From CTSoil-043 sp963821235 (GTDB taxonomy: Bacteria > Chloroflexota > Limnocylindria > Limnocylindrales > CSP1-4): a DNA stretch of 64,000 bases. The translations under genes were made by a program, and so were the position numbers. The notes under the pieces were generated by a model that made no database searches, had not been told where the DNA came from, and worked only from the letters and a program-made list of their open reading frames with translations. Positions 25,508 to 35,389 of the stretch are shown piece after piece (positions within the stretch are counted from its first letter, which is position 1; every line of letters starts with the position of its first letter). The stretch covers positions 496,001-560,000 of the forward strand of contig CAWGCS010000001.1 of NCBI GenBank assembly GCA_963821235.1, written 5' to 3'.

Positions 25508-26575
25508 TCAGTTCCTCTCGGTCACCTCCTCGCGCCGCACGGGCGCTGGGCCGCTCGAGGCCCGGACGATGAGCCGGGTCTCCAGGCGGCGATGGACCGG
25601 CCGCGTCTCCCGTCGCTCGATCGCCGCGAGCAGGAGGCGGCAGGCCTCCTCGCCCTTGCGGCGAATCGGCTGGTGCACGGTCGTGAGGGGGGGCTGCACG
25701 TAGCTGGCAAGCTCGATGTCGTCGAAGCCGACGACGCTCAGGTCGTCTGGCACGACGAGGCCGCGCCGGCAGGCGTCCCGGATCGCCCCGATGGCCATCA
25801 CGTCGCTCATCGCCAGGACGGCGGTCGGGCGGAGGCCGTCCTCCCACGTCCGCGAGAAGCAGGCCGCCCCGCCGTCGACGCTTGCCGGGCCGACGACGAC
25901 GCGGTCGTCCGGGAATGCGACGCCGGCATCCTCGAGGGCCGCCCGGAAGCCGGCAAGCCGGCGTCCGAGGACGCCCCCGAAGTCGGCCTTCGAGCCCGGC
26001 GGCGGCGGCTCGACCCCGATGACCAGGAAGTCGCGGTGGCCGAGGGCGAGCAGGTGCTCGGCCGCGGACCGCGCGCCGCCCTCGTCGTCGACGTCCACGG
26101 CGTTGTGCTCCGGGAACGCGGCCGAGTCGACGAGCACGATCGGCAGGTCCGCCTTGCGGATCTGCCCGACCTCCGGGTGCTCCTCCGAGAGGCCGATGGC
26201 CACGAAGCCGTCGACCGTGGCCCGCCCGACGGCCCGCGCGAGCGATCCGTGGACCGGCGACACGAACAGGAGGCCGTAGCCGGCCTCCTCGGCGGCGGCC
26301 GCCACGCCCTCGCTGAACGTCGCGAAGAACGGGTTGGCAAACACGATCGAAAGGGCCTGCGGGGTGAGGACGCCCAGGGTCCGCGTGCGCCGCTGGGTCA
26401 GCATGCGGGCGACCGGGTGCGGCCGGTAGCCGAGCGAATCGGCGACCGCGCGGATCCGCGTCGCGGTGTCCGGGCTGAGGCGCTCCGGGCTGTTGAAGGC
26501 GAACGAGACCGCGGTCTTGGACACGCCCGCCTCCCGGGCGACATCGGCGATGCGCGGCCGGCCCCGGTGCTCCAC
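25508..26575 (-). CDS. LacI-family transcriptional regulator (maltodextrin regulon)
   Basis: 355 aa. HTH and hinge in residues 1-65 (IADVAREAGVSKTAVSFAF, LGYRPHPVARML), then a periplasmic-binding-like effector domain. Start GTG 26573-26575 follows GAGGAGG; an earlier in-frame start would place the operator inside the gene. Its promoter carries two palindromic operators, so it probably represses itself and, by read-through, malEFG 130 bp downstream. The C-terminal domain has DDIELASYVQPPLTTVHQP, the usual LacI end block. Confidence 0.9.
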   Translation of the reverse strand: MEHRGRPRIADVAREAGVSKTAVSFAFNSPERLSPDTATRIRAVADSLGYRPHPVARMLTQRRTRTLGVLTPQALSIVFANPFFATFSEGVAAAAEEAGYGLLFVSPVHGSLARAVGRATVDGFVAIGLSEEHPEVGQIRKADLPIVLVDSAAFPEHNAVDVDDEGGARSAAEHLLALGHRDFLVIGVEPPPPGSKADFGGVLGRRLAGFRAALEDAGVAFPDDRVVVGPASVDGGAACFSRTWEDGLRPTAVLAMSDVMAIGAIRDACRRGLVVPDDLSVVGFDDIELASYVQPPLTTVHQPIRRKGEEACRLLLAAIERRETRPVHRRLETRLIVRASSGPAPVRREEVTERN

Positions 26576-26624
26576 GCTGGCCTGCACCTCCTCGTGCCGG
26601 CGGCTGGCTCCCGCTTGCCGGCGT

Positions 26625-26650
26625 GCAAACCGGTTTAGCAAACCGGTTTA
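26625..26650 (-). promoter_or_regulatory. Tandem LacI-type operators (AAACCGGTTT twice)
   Basis: The 13-bp unit GCAAACCGGTTTA occurs twice in direct succession (26625-26637, 26638-26650). Each copy holds the perfect palindrome AAACCGGTTT, the standard half-site arrangement of LacI/GalR regulators. Centres are 13 bp apart, just over one helical turn, so two dimers could bind side by side. They lie directly after the -10 box. Confidence 0.85.
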
Positions 26651-26654
26651 GCAG

Positions 26655-26683
26655 ACGGTACCGGGGCGACCAGATGGTGTCAA
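26655..26683 (-). promoter_or_regulatory. Promoter of the lacI-malEFG region (TTGACA-17-TACCGT)
   Basis: On the minus strand TTGACA (26678-26683), a 17-bp spacer, then TACCGT (26655-26660). This is the housekeeping arrangement, and repressor on the adjacent operators would block it. Confidence 0.75.
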
Positions 26684-26791
26684 GGGGGGAACGTGGGCCT
26701 CCGCCCGGCCGCGAAGGACGGCGCTGCGGGAGGCCCGCTGCCCGGGTCGCGGCCGGCGTCGCAGGCGCCAGGCGCATGGCAGAATCCTTGC

Positions 26792-27169
26792 ATGACGCCT
26801 CCGTCCGGCACCCGCCTTCCCCCGCCGGGCCTCCTCCTCTTCCTCGCCTACGCCTTCCTCATCCTGGCCGCCATCGGCGTCTCCCTGCCGTGGGTCGTCG
26901 ACCAGGCGATCTCCGCGCCGGTCAGCCTCCCCGGCATCGTCGGCATGGTCCTCCTGGCCTACACGATCTTCACCATCACGATGGTGCTCCAGCGCAAGCA
27001 GGCGGCCTGGGGCCTGGCCGTCTGGCTGTCCACGCTGACCCTGCCGGCGGTGCCGCTCCTCCTGCTCGGCCCCGTGCCGGCCGCCGCCGTCGCCCCGGCC
27101 GTGCTCGCGATCCTCCTCTTCGCCGGCCTGCGCCGGCCGTCCGCCCGGGCCTGGCTCTCCGAGCTGTGA
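26792..27169 (+). CDS. Small four-helix membrane protein
   Basis: 125 aa with four hydrophobic segments (LLFLAYAFLILAAIGV; GIVGMVLLAYTIFTITMVL; WLSTLTLPAVPLLLLG; VAPAVLAILLFAGL). No function recognised. Start ATG with CAGAAT (26780-26785) 6 nt before it and no ribosome site. Confidence 0.65.
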   Translation: MTPPSGTRLPPPGLLLFLAYAFLILAAIGVSLPWVVDQAISAPVSLPGIVGMVLLAYTIFTITMVLQRKQAAWGLAVWLSTLTLPAVPLLLLGPVPAAAVAPAVLAILLFAGLRRPSARAWLSEL

Positions 27170-27271
27170 GCCGCGACGCGGCGCTCGCGGGCCTCCGTCG
27201 CGGCCCGATCTCCGGTCCTCCGCTACCCTGTCCGCTCCATCGTCCCCTGTGACCCTCGAGGACCAACTCCC

Positions 27272-28090
27272 GTGCCCAAGCGCTCCCGGAGCACTCGACC
27301 CGCCAGCCCGACGAGCCCGTCGCGCCCGGCCACCTCGCGTCCGTCGGCGCCGGGCGCAGCGCCGACGGCGCCCGGCGGCCGCATCCGGTCCTCCGCCCCC
27401 GCCCGGCGGCCGGGCCTGGAGCGCTACCGTGGCGCGATCATCGGGGCCATCGTCGTGACGATCCTCGTCGTCGGCGGCGCGTTCGTCTTCCTGGGGGCGA
27501 CGCAGCCCGCCTACGCCTGCGACACGCTGCTGACGCCCGAGCCGGCGGCGACGCCGGCGGCGGACGCCACGCCGCGCCTGGGGCAGGTGACGCGAGACCT
27601 CGGCCGCAGCCACGTGGAGACGGGGAGCCGGGTCACCTATGAGTTCTGCCCGCCGACGTCCGGCGCGCACTACAACGACGCTCGCTACGGCCCCATCGCC
27701 ACGCGCTTCTACAGCGCCGACGACCGGACAGAGCCCGAGGGCTGGGTCCACAACCTGGAGCACGGCCAGACGGCCGTCCTCTACCGCTGCCCGGAGGGCT
27801 GCGACGCGGCCGCCCAGACCGCCCTCGGTGCCCTCCAGCAAGAGCTGCCGGCGAGCCCGCTCTGCTCCCTGCCACCTGCCTCGTCCGTCGTCGTGACGCG
27901 CTTCGACGACCTGCCCACGCCGTACGCCGTCGTCGTCTGGGGTCGGGTCCTCTTCCTGGACACCCTCGACGTGCCCGCCATCACCACCTTCCGGACCCAG
28001 AGTGCCGATCGCGGCCCCGAGCCCCAGTGCCAGAACGCCGTGCCCGGCGCGAGCCCGTCCGCGGCGCCGTCGGCGACCCCCAGCCCCTAG
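27272..28090 (+). CDS. DUF3105 membrane-anchored protein
   Basis: 272 aa. Basic Ser/Pro-rich N-terminus, one helix (IIGAIVVTILVVGGAFVFL) and an outer domain with the DUF3105 signature FCPPTSGAHYND and GWVHNLEHGQTAVLYRCP. Five or more Cys in the outer part could form disulfides. C-terminal Pro/Ser/Ala tail. Function of the family is unknown; the His/Cys pattern hints at metal or redox. GTG start with CGAGGA upstream. Confidence 0.82.
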   Translation: MPKRSRSTRPASPTSPSRPATSRPSAPGAAPTAPGGRIRSSAPARRPGLERYRGAIIGAIVVTILVVGGAFVFLGATQPAYACDTLLTPEPAATPAADATPRLGQVTRDLGRSHVETGSRVTYEFCPPTSGAHYNDARYGPIATRFYSADDRTEPEGWVHNLEHGQTAVLYRCPEGCDAAAQTALGALQQELPASPLCSLPPASSVVVTRFDDLPTPYAVVVWGRVLFLDTLDVPAITTFRTQSADRGPEPQCQNAVPGASPSAAPSATPSP

Positions 28091-28109
28091 GCAGCGCAGG
28101 AGCCGGCCG

Positions 28110-29129
28110 ATGCGCCTCGTCGCCCACCTCGACGACCTCGACCTGCCGGTGGCCGGCATCCTCGCCGACGGCCGGGTCCTGACCCTCGACCTCCTGGCCG
28201 CGCGGGCTGGCCTCCGCGAGGAGCTGGCCTTCCTCGATCCCCGCGGCCTGCTGGCCGAGGACGAGGACCTCGCCGAGACGCGGGCGGCGTTCGAGCGGGC
28301 CCGGGATCTCGGCCTGACCGGGGTCGAGCCGGCCAGCCTCCGCCCGACGGCGCCCCTGGAGCCGGGCAAGGTCATCTGCATCGGCCAGAACTATGCCGGC
28401 CACGTCCGCGAGCAGGGCCTGCCCCTGCCGGCTCGGCCGCTCCTCTTCGCCAAGTTCGCCAATGCCGTCGTCGGCGACGGCGAGCCCGTCATCCGGCCGG
28501 CGACCACGCATGCCCTGGACCTCGAGGCGGAGATGGCCGTCGTCATCGGGCGCCGCGCCCGGCGGGTGACGGTCGCCGACGCGCTCCGGCACGTGGCCGG
28601 CTACGCCACCGCCAACGACATCTCGGCCCGCGACCTCCAGGGAAGCCGGCCGGCCCTCCGCGAGGGCGAGCGCGGGGACGGCCAGTGGCTCCGGGCGAAG
28701 GGCTCCGACACGTTCCTGCCGCTGGGCCCGTGCCTCGTCACGGCCGACGAGCTGGGGGACCCGGGCGACCTGGCGGTGCGGGGCTACCACACCCCGGCCG
28801 GCGGTCCCGGTGCCGGGCGCGAGGCCATGGTCCAGGACGGGCGCACCTCCGACATGATCTTCGCGGTGGCCGAGCTCATCGCCTTCATCTCGGCGAGCAT
28901 CACCCTGGAACCGGGGGACGTCGTCATCACCGGTACGCCGTCTGGCGTCGGCGTCTTCCGCGATCCCCCGGTCTTCCTCGAGCCGGGCGACGTCGTGCGG
29001 GTCGAGGTGGAGGGGATCGGGTCGGTCCGCAATCCCATCGTCGACGAGGCCGGGGCGGCGCCCGCCGGGTCGCCGGCCGCCAGCCTGCTTGCCGGACGGG
29101 CTGCCGGCGCGGGGGGCGGAGCGGCCTGA
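28110..29129 (+). CDS. Fumarylacetoacetate hydrolase-family protein
   Basis: 339 aa. The C-terminal FAH fold contains KVICIGQNYAGHVREQG, RPLLFAKFANAVVGDGEPV, metal-binding Glu pair in DLEAEMAVVIG, TANDISARDLQ, KGSDTFLPLGP and ITGTPSGVGVF. Enzymes of this group are acylpyruvases, 2-hydroxyhepta-2,4-diene-1,7-dioate isomerases or oxaloacetate decarboxylases; the sequence does not tell which. ATG start behind GCAGGAG, 19 bp after the DUF3105 gene. Confidence 0.85.
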   Translation: MRLVAHLDDLDLPVAGILADGRVLTLDLLAARAGLREELAFLDPRGLLAEDEDLAETRAAFERARDLGLTGVEPASLRPTAPLEPGKVICIGQNYAGHVREQGLPLPARPLLFAKFANAVVGDGEPVIRPATTHALDLEAEMAVVIGRRARRVTVADALRHVAGYATANDISARDLQGSRPALREGERGDGQWLRAKGSDTFLPLGPCLVTADELGDPGDLAVRGYHTPAGGPGAGREAMVQDGRTSDMIFAVAELIAFISASITLEPGDVVITGTPSGVGVFRDPPVFLEPGDVVRVEVEGIGSVRNPIVDEAGAAPAGSPAASLLAGRAAGAGGGAA

Positions 29130-29256
29130 CGCGCCGCGGGCGCCGGTCCGGTGGAGGGCGCAGAATCGCGGCGCTGACGACGACGTCGGTGAGAGCCGCC
29201 CTCGCCTCGTCGCGTCGGCGCGACAGGCCGCGACAGGCACTGCAGAGGAGGCGTCG

Positions 29257-30285
29257 ATGCTCGCCCTCGTGAAGACGGCGCCGGGTCCCGGGCTGGAGCT
29301 GCGCGACGTGCCGGTCCCGGAGATCGGGATCAACGACGTCCTCGTCCGGGTCCGGCGGACCGGCATCTGCGGCACCGACCTCCACATCGCCGGCTGGGAC
29401 GCGTGGGCGGCGCGGACCATCGTCCCGCCCCTCGTCGTCGGCCACGAGTTCGTCGGCCAGATCGTGGCGGTCGGCTCGAACGTCGCCGACTTCCACCCGG
29501 GGGACCTGGTGAGCGGCGAGGGCCACGTCGTGTGCGGACGCTGCCGGCACTGCCTGGCCGGGCGGCGGCACCTCTGCGCCCGGACGATCGGCCTGGGCGT
29601 CGGCCGGGACGGGGCGTTCGCCGAGTACGTGACCCTCCCGATGACCAACATCTGGCACCACTGGCCGGGGATCGACGAGGAGGTCGCCGCGATCTTCGAC
29701 CCGTTCGGGAACGCCGTCCACACGGCCCTGGCCTTCCCCCTCCTCGGCGAGGACGTCCTCGTCTCGGGGGCGGGTCCCATCGGCCTGATGGCGACGGCCG
29801 TGGCCAGGCACGCGGGCGCCCGCTGCATCGTCGTCTCCGAGCCGAACCCGGTCCGCCGCGAGATCGCCCTCCGCATGGGCGCCACGGCGGCCGTCGACCC
29901 TCGCGAGCGCGACCTCCGCGAGGTCGGGCGCGAGCTCGGCCTGGTGGAGGGCTACGACGTTGCCCTCGAGATGTCCGGCAACCCGGCCGCGTTGCGGGCC
30001 GCAATCGGCAGCATGGCCCACGGCGGCGGCATCGCCATCCTCGGCATCCCGACCGAGGAGCTCGCGATCGACGTCAACGAGATCGTCTTCAAGATGCTCA
30101 CCCTGCGGGGCATCTACGGCCGCGAGATGTACGAGACCTGGTACAAGATGACCGTGATGCTCCAGTCCGGCCTGGACATCACCCCGGCGATCACCCATCG
30201 CTTCTCGTTCCGCGACCACGAGGCGGCGTTCGCGGCGGCGCGCTCCGGGGACGCCGGCAAGGTGATCATGGACTGGACGTCGTGA
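29257..30285 (+). CDS. tdh: L-threonine 3-dehydrogenase
   Basis: 342 aa zinc-dependent medium-chain dehydrogenase. Catalytic zinc ligands in GICGTDLHI and GHEFVGQ; structural zinc loop CGRCRHCLAGRRHLC; NAD-binding VSGAGPIGLMATAVA. The segments NIWHHWPGIDEEVAAIFDPFGNAVH and GIYGREMYETWYKM are characteristic of threonine dehydrogenase. It oxidises threonine to 2-amino-3-ketobutyrate, which kbl 28 bp downstream splits to glycine and acetyl-CoA. ATG start with CAGAGGAGG. Confidence 0.93.
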   Translation: MLALVKTAPGPGLELRDVPVPEIGINDVLVRVRRTGICGTDLHIAGWDAWAARTIVPPLVVGHEFVGQIVAVGSNVADFHPGDLVSGEGHVVCGRCRHCLAGRRHLCARTIGLGVGRDGAFAEYVTLPMTNIWHHWPGIDEEVAAIFDPFGNAVHTALAFPLLGEDVLVSGAGPIGLMATAVARHAGARCIVVSEPNPVRREIALRMGATAAVDPRERDLREVGRELGLVEGYDVALEMSGNPAALRAAIGSMAHGGGIAILGIPTEELAIDVNEIVFKMLTLRGIYGREMYETWYKMTVMLQSGLDITPAITHRFSFRDHEAAFAAARSGDAGKVIMDWTS

Positions 30286-30313
30286 GCCGCTTCCCAGCAC
30301 GAGGACGGAGGCC

Positions 30314-31527
<1,214 letters not shown>

Positions 31528-31531
<4 letters not shown>

Positions 31532-32439
31532 GCAACGCCGTCGACGGGCTGCCCGCGCCGGGACGCGAGGTGGACCGCGACCTTCCCCTCGACGCCCACC
31601 TGCACACGGACCAGTCGGCGGACAGTGACGTGCCCATCGACCGCTACTGCGCCTCGGCCGTGGAGCGCGGCGTCGCCGAGATCGTGATCACGGACCACCT
31701 CGACTTCGATCCCCGGGCGCCCGCCTTCGCCTTCGCCTGCTTCGCGGCCCGGGAGCGATCCGTGCGCGAGGCCGCGGCGCGCTGGGCCGACCGCGGCCTC
31801 GCCATCCGCTTCGGCGTCGAGATCAGCTACGAGGCCCATCGCGAGGCGGAGATCCGCGATCACCTCGCCCGCCACCCGTACGACTACGCCATCGGCTCCG
31901 TCCACGTCATGTCGTACTCGCCGTACACCGGGCGTCGCGTCGCCGCGTGGGTCGCCGGCAAGTCGTTCGAAGAGATCGTGGCGCCCTACTTCGCCGAGGT
32001 CCGGGCCGCCATCGAGAGCGAGCTGTTCGACGTCGTGGGGCACCTCGACTACGTGAAGAAGTACCTGGCCGCCCACGTCCCGCCGTCGGCCTTCGCCGCC
32101 GCGCCGGACGTCTACGAGCCGGTCCTGCGGGCGCTCGTGGAGAGCGGCACGGGCCTCGAGGTCAATGCGTCCGGGCTCCGCCAGGTTCCCGGAGAGACGT
32201 ACCCGCCGCCGTGGGTGGTGGCCCGCTACCGCGAGCTCGGAGGGTCGATCGTGACGGTCGGCTCGGACGCCCACCGGGCTGGGGCCTTCGCCTATGGGAT
32301 CGCCCACGCCTACGGGATCGCCGCGGGGGCTGGCTTCGAGGAGGTCGCCGTCCGTCGCGCTCCAGGGGTCCCGCGGGCGGGATCCCGGGCGGCCATCCCC
32401 GACCGGATTCGCAGGGCCCGGCTGATCGGCGCACCCTAA
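31528..32439 (+). CDS. PHP-domain phosphatase, histidinol-phosphatase (HisK/HisJ) type
   Basis: 303 aa. PHP metal ligands in DAHLHTDQSADS, ITDHLDFD, FGVEISYEAH, SVHVMS, VVGHLDYVKKY and VGSDAHRAG, matching the trinuclear-metal histidinol-phosphate phosphatases. The His pathway role is inferred from the family only; no other biosynthetic his gene is adjacent. The GTG start overlaps the kbl stop. The last ~40 residues are Arg/Ala-rich and less conserved. Confidence 0.78.
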
Positions 32440-32460
32440 CGGCATGGGCCCGGGCTCGTT

Positions 32461-33051
32461 ATGACACCCGACGACGACGCGATCGAATGGCTCGTGGGGG
32501 CGGCGAAGGCAGGTGACGCGGAAGCGTTCGGCCGGCTCTTCGACCGCTATCACGAACCCGTCTACCGCTACGTCGCCGCCCGGATACGCCGCCCGAGCGA
32601 CGCAGAGGACCTGGCGCAGCTCGTCTTCGTCAAGGCCCTGGAGGCGCTCCCGCGATATGAGCAGCGGGGCATCCCCTTCGGGGGCTGGCTCTTTCGGCTG
32701 GCCAGGAACGTGGTGATCGATCATCTTCGGACGAACCGCGAGCACGTCGAGCTGGACGCGCTTGCGGAGCGGCCGGATCTGGGGGCCGGGCCGGAGGCGC
32801 AGATCCTCGCTCGACAGGAGATGGACGCCGTGGCCGAGGCGCTCGACCTCCTGACCGACGAGCAGCGCGACGCGATCGCGCTGCGATTCTTCGCAGGGCT
32901 CTCCGCTCGCGAGGCGGCGGAGGCGATGGGCAAGCAGGAAGGAACGGTGCGGGGGCTCCAGTTCCGGGCGATCGCGGCGCTTCGACGCCACCTCGGCCGG
33001 GACATCGCAGCCGGCGTCGAGGCGCCGAGCGACGAGGACAGCGGGAAATGA
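32461..33051 (+). CDS. ECF-type RNA polymerase sigma factor
   Basis: 196 aa. Sigma-2 region: EAFGRLFDRYHEPVYRYVAARI, then DAEDLAQLVFVKALEALPRYE; sigma-4: LTDEQRDAIALRFFAGLSAREAAEAMGKQEGTVRGL. It pairs with the downstream membrane protein by an ATGA overlap, so that protein is likely its anti-sigma factor or regulator. Start ATG lacks a clear ribosome site; 20 bp separate it from the PHP gene. Confidence 0.92.
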   Translation: MTPDDDAIEWLVGAAKAGDAEAFGRLFDRYHEPVYRYVAARIRRPSDAEDLAQLVFVKALEALPRYEQRGIPFGGWLFRLARNVVIDHLRTNREHVELDALAERPDLGAGPEAQILARQEMDAVAEALDLLTDEQRDAIALRFFAGLSAREAAEAMGKQEGTVRGLQFRAIAALRRHLGRDIAAGVEAPSDEDSGK

Positions 33052-34085
33052 GCGACCACGAGCGCGACGAGCGGGGCAAGGACTGGGGCGACGACGGCGA
33101 GCTGGGCCCGCTGCTCGACGCCTATGCCGCGGCGCGCCTGCGGTCCGACCCCGAGCGCACCGGCGTCGCGCGCGCCAGGGTGATGGCGGAGGCCCGCCGC
33201 CAGCTGGATGCCCGCGGGCGAGGCGCGGAGCAGCCGGAGGGGGCCGCGCTCCCGACGGCCGCGGCAGGCGCTCCCGGGCCGCGGGGCGGGGCTGCGACCG
33301 ATGGCTCCCGCGAGCGCTGGCGCCTCCCCTGGATCCGACCGCTCCGGGGATCGTTCGCGGCCGTCGCCTTCCTGGTTGTCGCCCTGGCCGTGGCGGGTGG
33401 GGTCGCCGCGGGCAGTGGCCCTGGCGGCCCGTTCTACGAGCCCAGGCTCTGGTTCGAGGACCTGACCCTGCCGTCGGATCCGGTCGCCCGCGAGGCTGCG
33501 CAGCTTGCGCACCTGGAGGCGCGGCTCGACGAGGCGAGGGAGGCGGCCGCATCGGGCAACGGCCCCGCGGTCACCGCCGCACTGGACGCATACCAGCGGA
33601 CGGCCGACGCCGCGATGGAGGCTGCCGGCTCCGACCTGAGTCGCCGGGAGCACGTCGCCGCGGCGCTCGGAAGGCACGTGGCGGTCCTCCGGGCGCTCGT
33701 GTCCAGCGTGCCGGCGCGGGCCAGCGACGCGATCCGCCAGGCCGTGGAGCGCACGGAGATCCGGATCGAGCAGATCCTGGCGTCGCCGCCCCCCAACCCG
33801 CCCAAGCCGGAGGCGACGCCCAAGCCGACGAAGTCGCCCAAGCCGGAGGCGACGCCCAAGCCGACGAAGTCGCCCAAGCCGGAGGCGACGCCCAAGCCGA
33901 CGCCGCCCGGCAAGCCGGAGGCGACGCCCAAGCCGACGAAGTCGCCCAAGCCGGAGGCGACGCCCAAGCCGACGAAGTCGCCCAAGCCGGAGGCGACGCC
34001 CAAGCCGACGAAGTCGCCCAAGCCGACGAAGTCGCCCCGGCCCACGAAGTCGCCGCCGCCGAACCGCCCCACTCCGGCGCCCTGA
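33048..34085 (+). CDS. DUF5667-type membrane protein, probable sigma-factor regulator
   Basis: 345 aa. Cytoplasmic N-terminus (~100 residues, charged then Ala/Pro-rich), one transmembrane helix (FAAVAFLVVALAVAGGVAAG) and an outer four-helix segment with the DUF5667-like FYEPRLWFEDLTLP and a run of helices (AHLEARLDEAREAAA). It ends in a ~95-residue Lys/Pro/Thr stalk made of 12-residue repeats (KPEATPKPTKSP). Overlap with the sigma gene suggests the N-terminus holds the sigma factor and the outer part senses a signal. No ZAS-type zinc motif is seen. Confidence 0.75.
   Translation: MSDHERDERGKDWGDDGELGPLLDAYAAARLRSDPERTGVARARVMAEARRQLDARGRGAEQPEGAALPTAAAGAPGPRGGAATDGSRERWRLPWIRPLRGSFAAVAFLVVALAVAGGVAAGSGPGGPFYEPRLWFEDLTLPSDPVAREAAQLAHLEARLDEAREAAASGNGPAVTAALDAYQRTADAAMEAAGSDLSRREHVAAALGRHVAVLRALVSSVPARASDAIRQAVERTEIRIEQILASPPPNPPKPEATPKPTKSPKPEATPKPTKSPKPEATPKPTPPGKPEATPKPTKSPKPEATPKPTKSPKPEATPKPTKSPKPTKSPRPTKSPPPNRPTPAP
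33804..34037 (+). repeat. 36-bp tandem repeat coding for a Pro/Lys stalk
   Basis: Six 36-bp units begin at 33804, 33840, 33876, 33912, 33948 and 33984, with a half unit to 34037. Five are identical or nearly so at DNA level; the third ends in a variant (PPGK instead of KSPK). Reading frame is kept throughout. Confidence 0.9.
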
Positions 34086-34189
34086 CGGGTCGCCCGCCCG
34101 AGGCATCCTCGAGGGCCTCGCGCCGCATCGCTCGACCCGGTACGCTCCGGTGAGTGTCATCGTCTGTTGCGTCTTCCGGCTTGGCTCCT

Positions 34190-34280
34190 ACGCTCCTTGC
34201 CCACCCGCAAGGTGTGGCTTCCATGCGTTGTGCCGGCCGGGAGACACGACAGACCGGCCGGCGTGACTTGATAGGAGCGT
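34190..34280 (+). ncRNA. Candidate IS110 bridge RNA core
   Basis: A closed fold can be drawn: ACGCTCCT (34190-34197) pairs with AGGAGCGT (34273-34280). It encloses a small hairpin CACC/GGTG (34202-34214) and a perfect 9-bp hairpin GCCGGCCGG/CCGGCCGGC (34232-34240, 34254-34262) with a 13-base loop. A TACGCT -10 at 34141-34146 could start the transcript near 34154. IS110-group elements are known to encode a bridge RNA in this upstream position. The guide loops cannot be assigned here. Confidence 0.4.
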
Positions 34281-34351
34281 GGCTGCGCCCCAACTCAGCC
34301 GTGTCCGCCGACCGGTCCTCGGTCACCTCACACGAGGAGGAGACGGTGGAC

Positions 34352-35389
34352 ATGGTGATCCTCGGTGCCGACCTGCACAAGCGCTGGCACACGGTCGTGG
34401 CCGTCAGCGAGACCGGCCGCAAGCTCGGCGAGCTGACGATCCCGGCAACCCCGGACGGGCACCTCGAGCTCCGCCGCTGGGCGGCGCGCTTCCCTGGCCG
34501 GCGCTGGGCTCTCAAGGACTGCCGGCACCTGAGCCGCCGGCTCGAGGTCGACCTGCTCCGCTCGGGCGAGGCGGTCGTCCGGGTCCCGCCCAAGCTCATG
34601 GCCGGCGTCCGGCGCTCGGTGCGTGAGCCCGGCAAGAGCGACCCGATCGATGCCCTCGCCGTCGCCCAGGCCGCGCTGCGCGAGCCCGGCCTCCCGGTCG
34701 CCACGCTCGACGGCCCCGAGCGCGCGCTCCGGCTGCTCGTCGATCACCGCGAGGACCTCGTCGCCGAGCGCACCCGGCACATGCAGCGGTTGCGCTGGCA
34801 CCTGCTCGACCTCGGCATCGCGGAGCCCGGTCCCCGATCGCTCGACCGGGCGGTCGTCCTGGCGGATCTCGAGGGCCGGCTGGCCGGCCGCACCGAGCCT
34901 GCCGCGCGCCTGGCCCGCGACCTCCTCGGCCGGGTGCGCGACCTGACGGCGGCGATCCGGCCGCTCGAGCGCGAGGTCGAGACCTTGGTCGCGGCCCTCG
35001 CCCCGACCCTGCTCGCCCTGCCGGGCTGCGGTCCGCTGACCGCGGGCAAGATCGTGGGCGAGACGGCGGGCATGCGCCGCTTCCGCTCCAAGGAGGCCTT
35101 CGCCCGCCACAACGGCAGTGCCCCCGTCCCGGTCTGGTCGGGCAACGTCACCCGGTTCCGCCTTTCACGGGGCGGCAACCGACAGCTCAACCTCGCCCTT
35201 CACCGGATCGCCATCACCCAGATGCGGATCGACGAGCGCGGCCGGGCCTACCTTGAGCACCGACGGGCCGTCGGCGACACGAAGACCGAGGCCATCCGGG
35301 CGCTGCGGAGGAGGATCAGCGACGAGGTGTTCCGGCGCCTGCGAGCCGACGAGGCAGCCCGGGTGACGCCCCTGGCCGTCGCGGCTTGA
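34352..35389 (+). CDS. IS110-family transposase (DEDD recombinase)
   Basis: 345 aa, full length. N-terminal RuvC-like DEDD domain: ILGADLHKRWHTVVAV, ALKDCRHLSRRLEV, KSDPIDALAVAQAAL. C-terminal Tnp domain: LLALPGCGPLTAGKIVGE, FARHNGSAPVPVWSGN with the catalytic Ser region, and RGGNRQLNLALHRIA. No stop or frameshift, so it may be active. ATG follows GAGGAGGAG. The frame is open back to a GTG at 34154 that has TACGCT upstream, but family alignment favours the later start. Confidence 0.9.
   Translation: MVILGADLHKRWHTVVAVSETGRKLGELTIPATPDGHLELRRWAARFPGRRWALKDCRHLSRRLEVDLLRSGEAVVRVPPKLMAGVRRSVREPGKSDPIDALAVAQAALREPGLPVATLDGPERALRLLVDHREDLVAERTRHMQRLRWHLLDLGIAEPGPRSLDRAVVLADLEGRLAGRTEPAARLARDLLGRVRDLTAAIRPLEREVETLVAALAPTLLALPGCGPLTAGKIVGETAGMRRFRSKEAFARHNGSAPVPVWSGNVTRFRLSRGGNRQLNLALHRIAITQMRIDERGRAYLEHRRAVGDTKTEAIRALRRRISDEVFRRLRADEAARVTPLAVAA

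Noticed and set aside
33804..34037. CRISPR-like 36-bp periodicity
   Set aside because: Units abut without spacers and are in frame as KPEATPKPTKSP; this is a coding stalk repeat.
34154..34351. N-terminal extension of the IS110 transposase from GTG 34154
   Set aside because: The frame is open and has a -10-like box, but the extension has no family counterpart, the RuvC-like domain begins at the ATG at 34352 behind AGGAGGAG, and the DNA is better explained as structured RNA.
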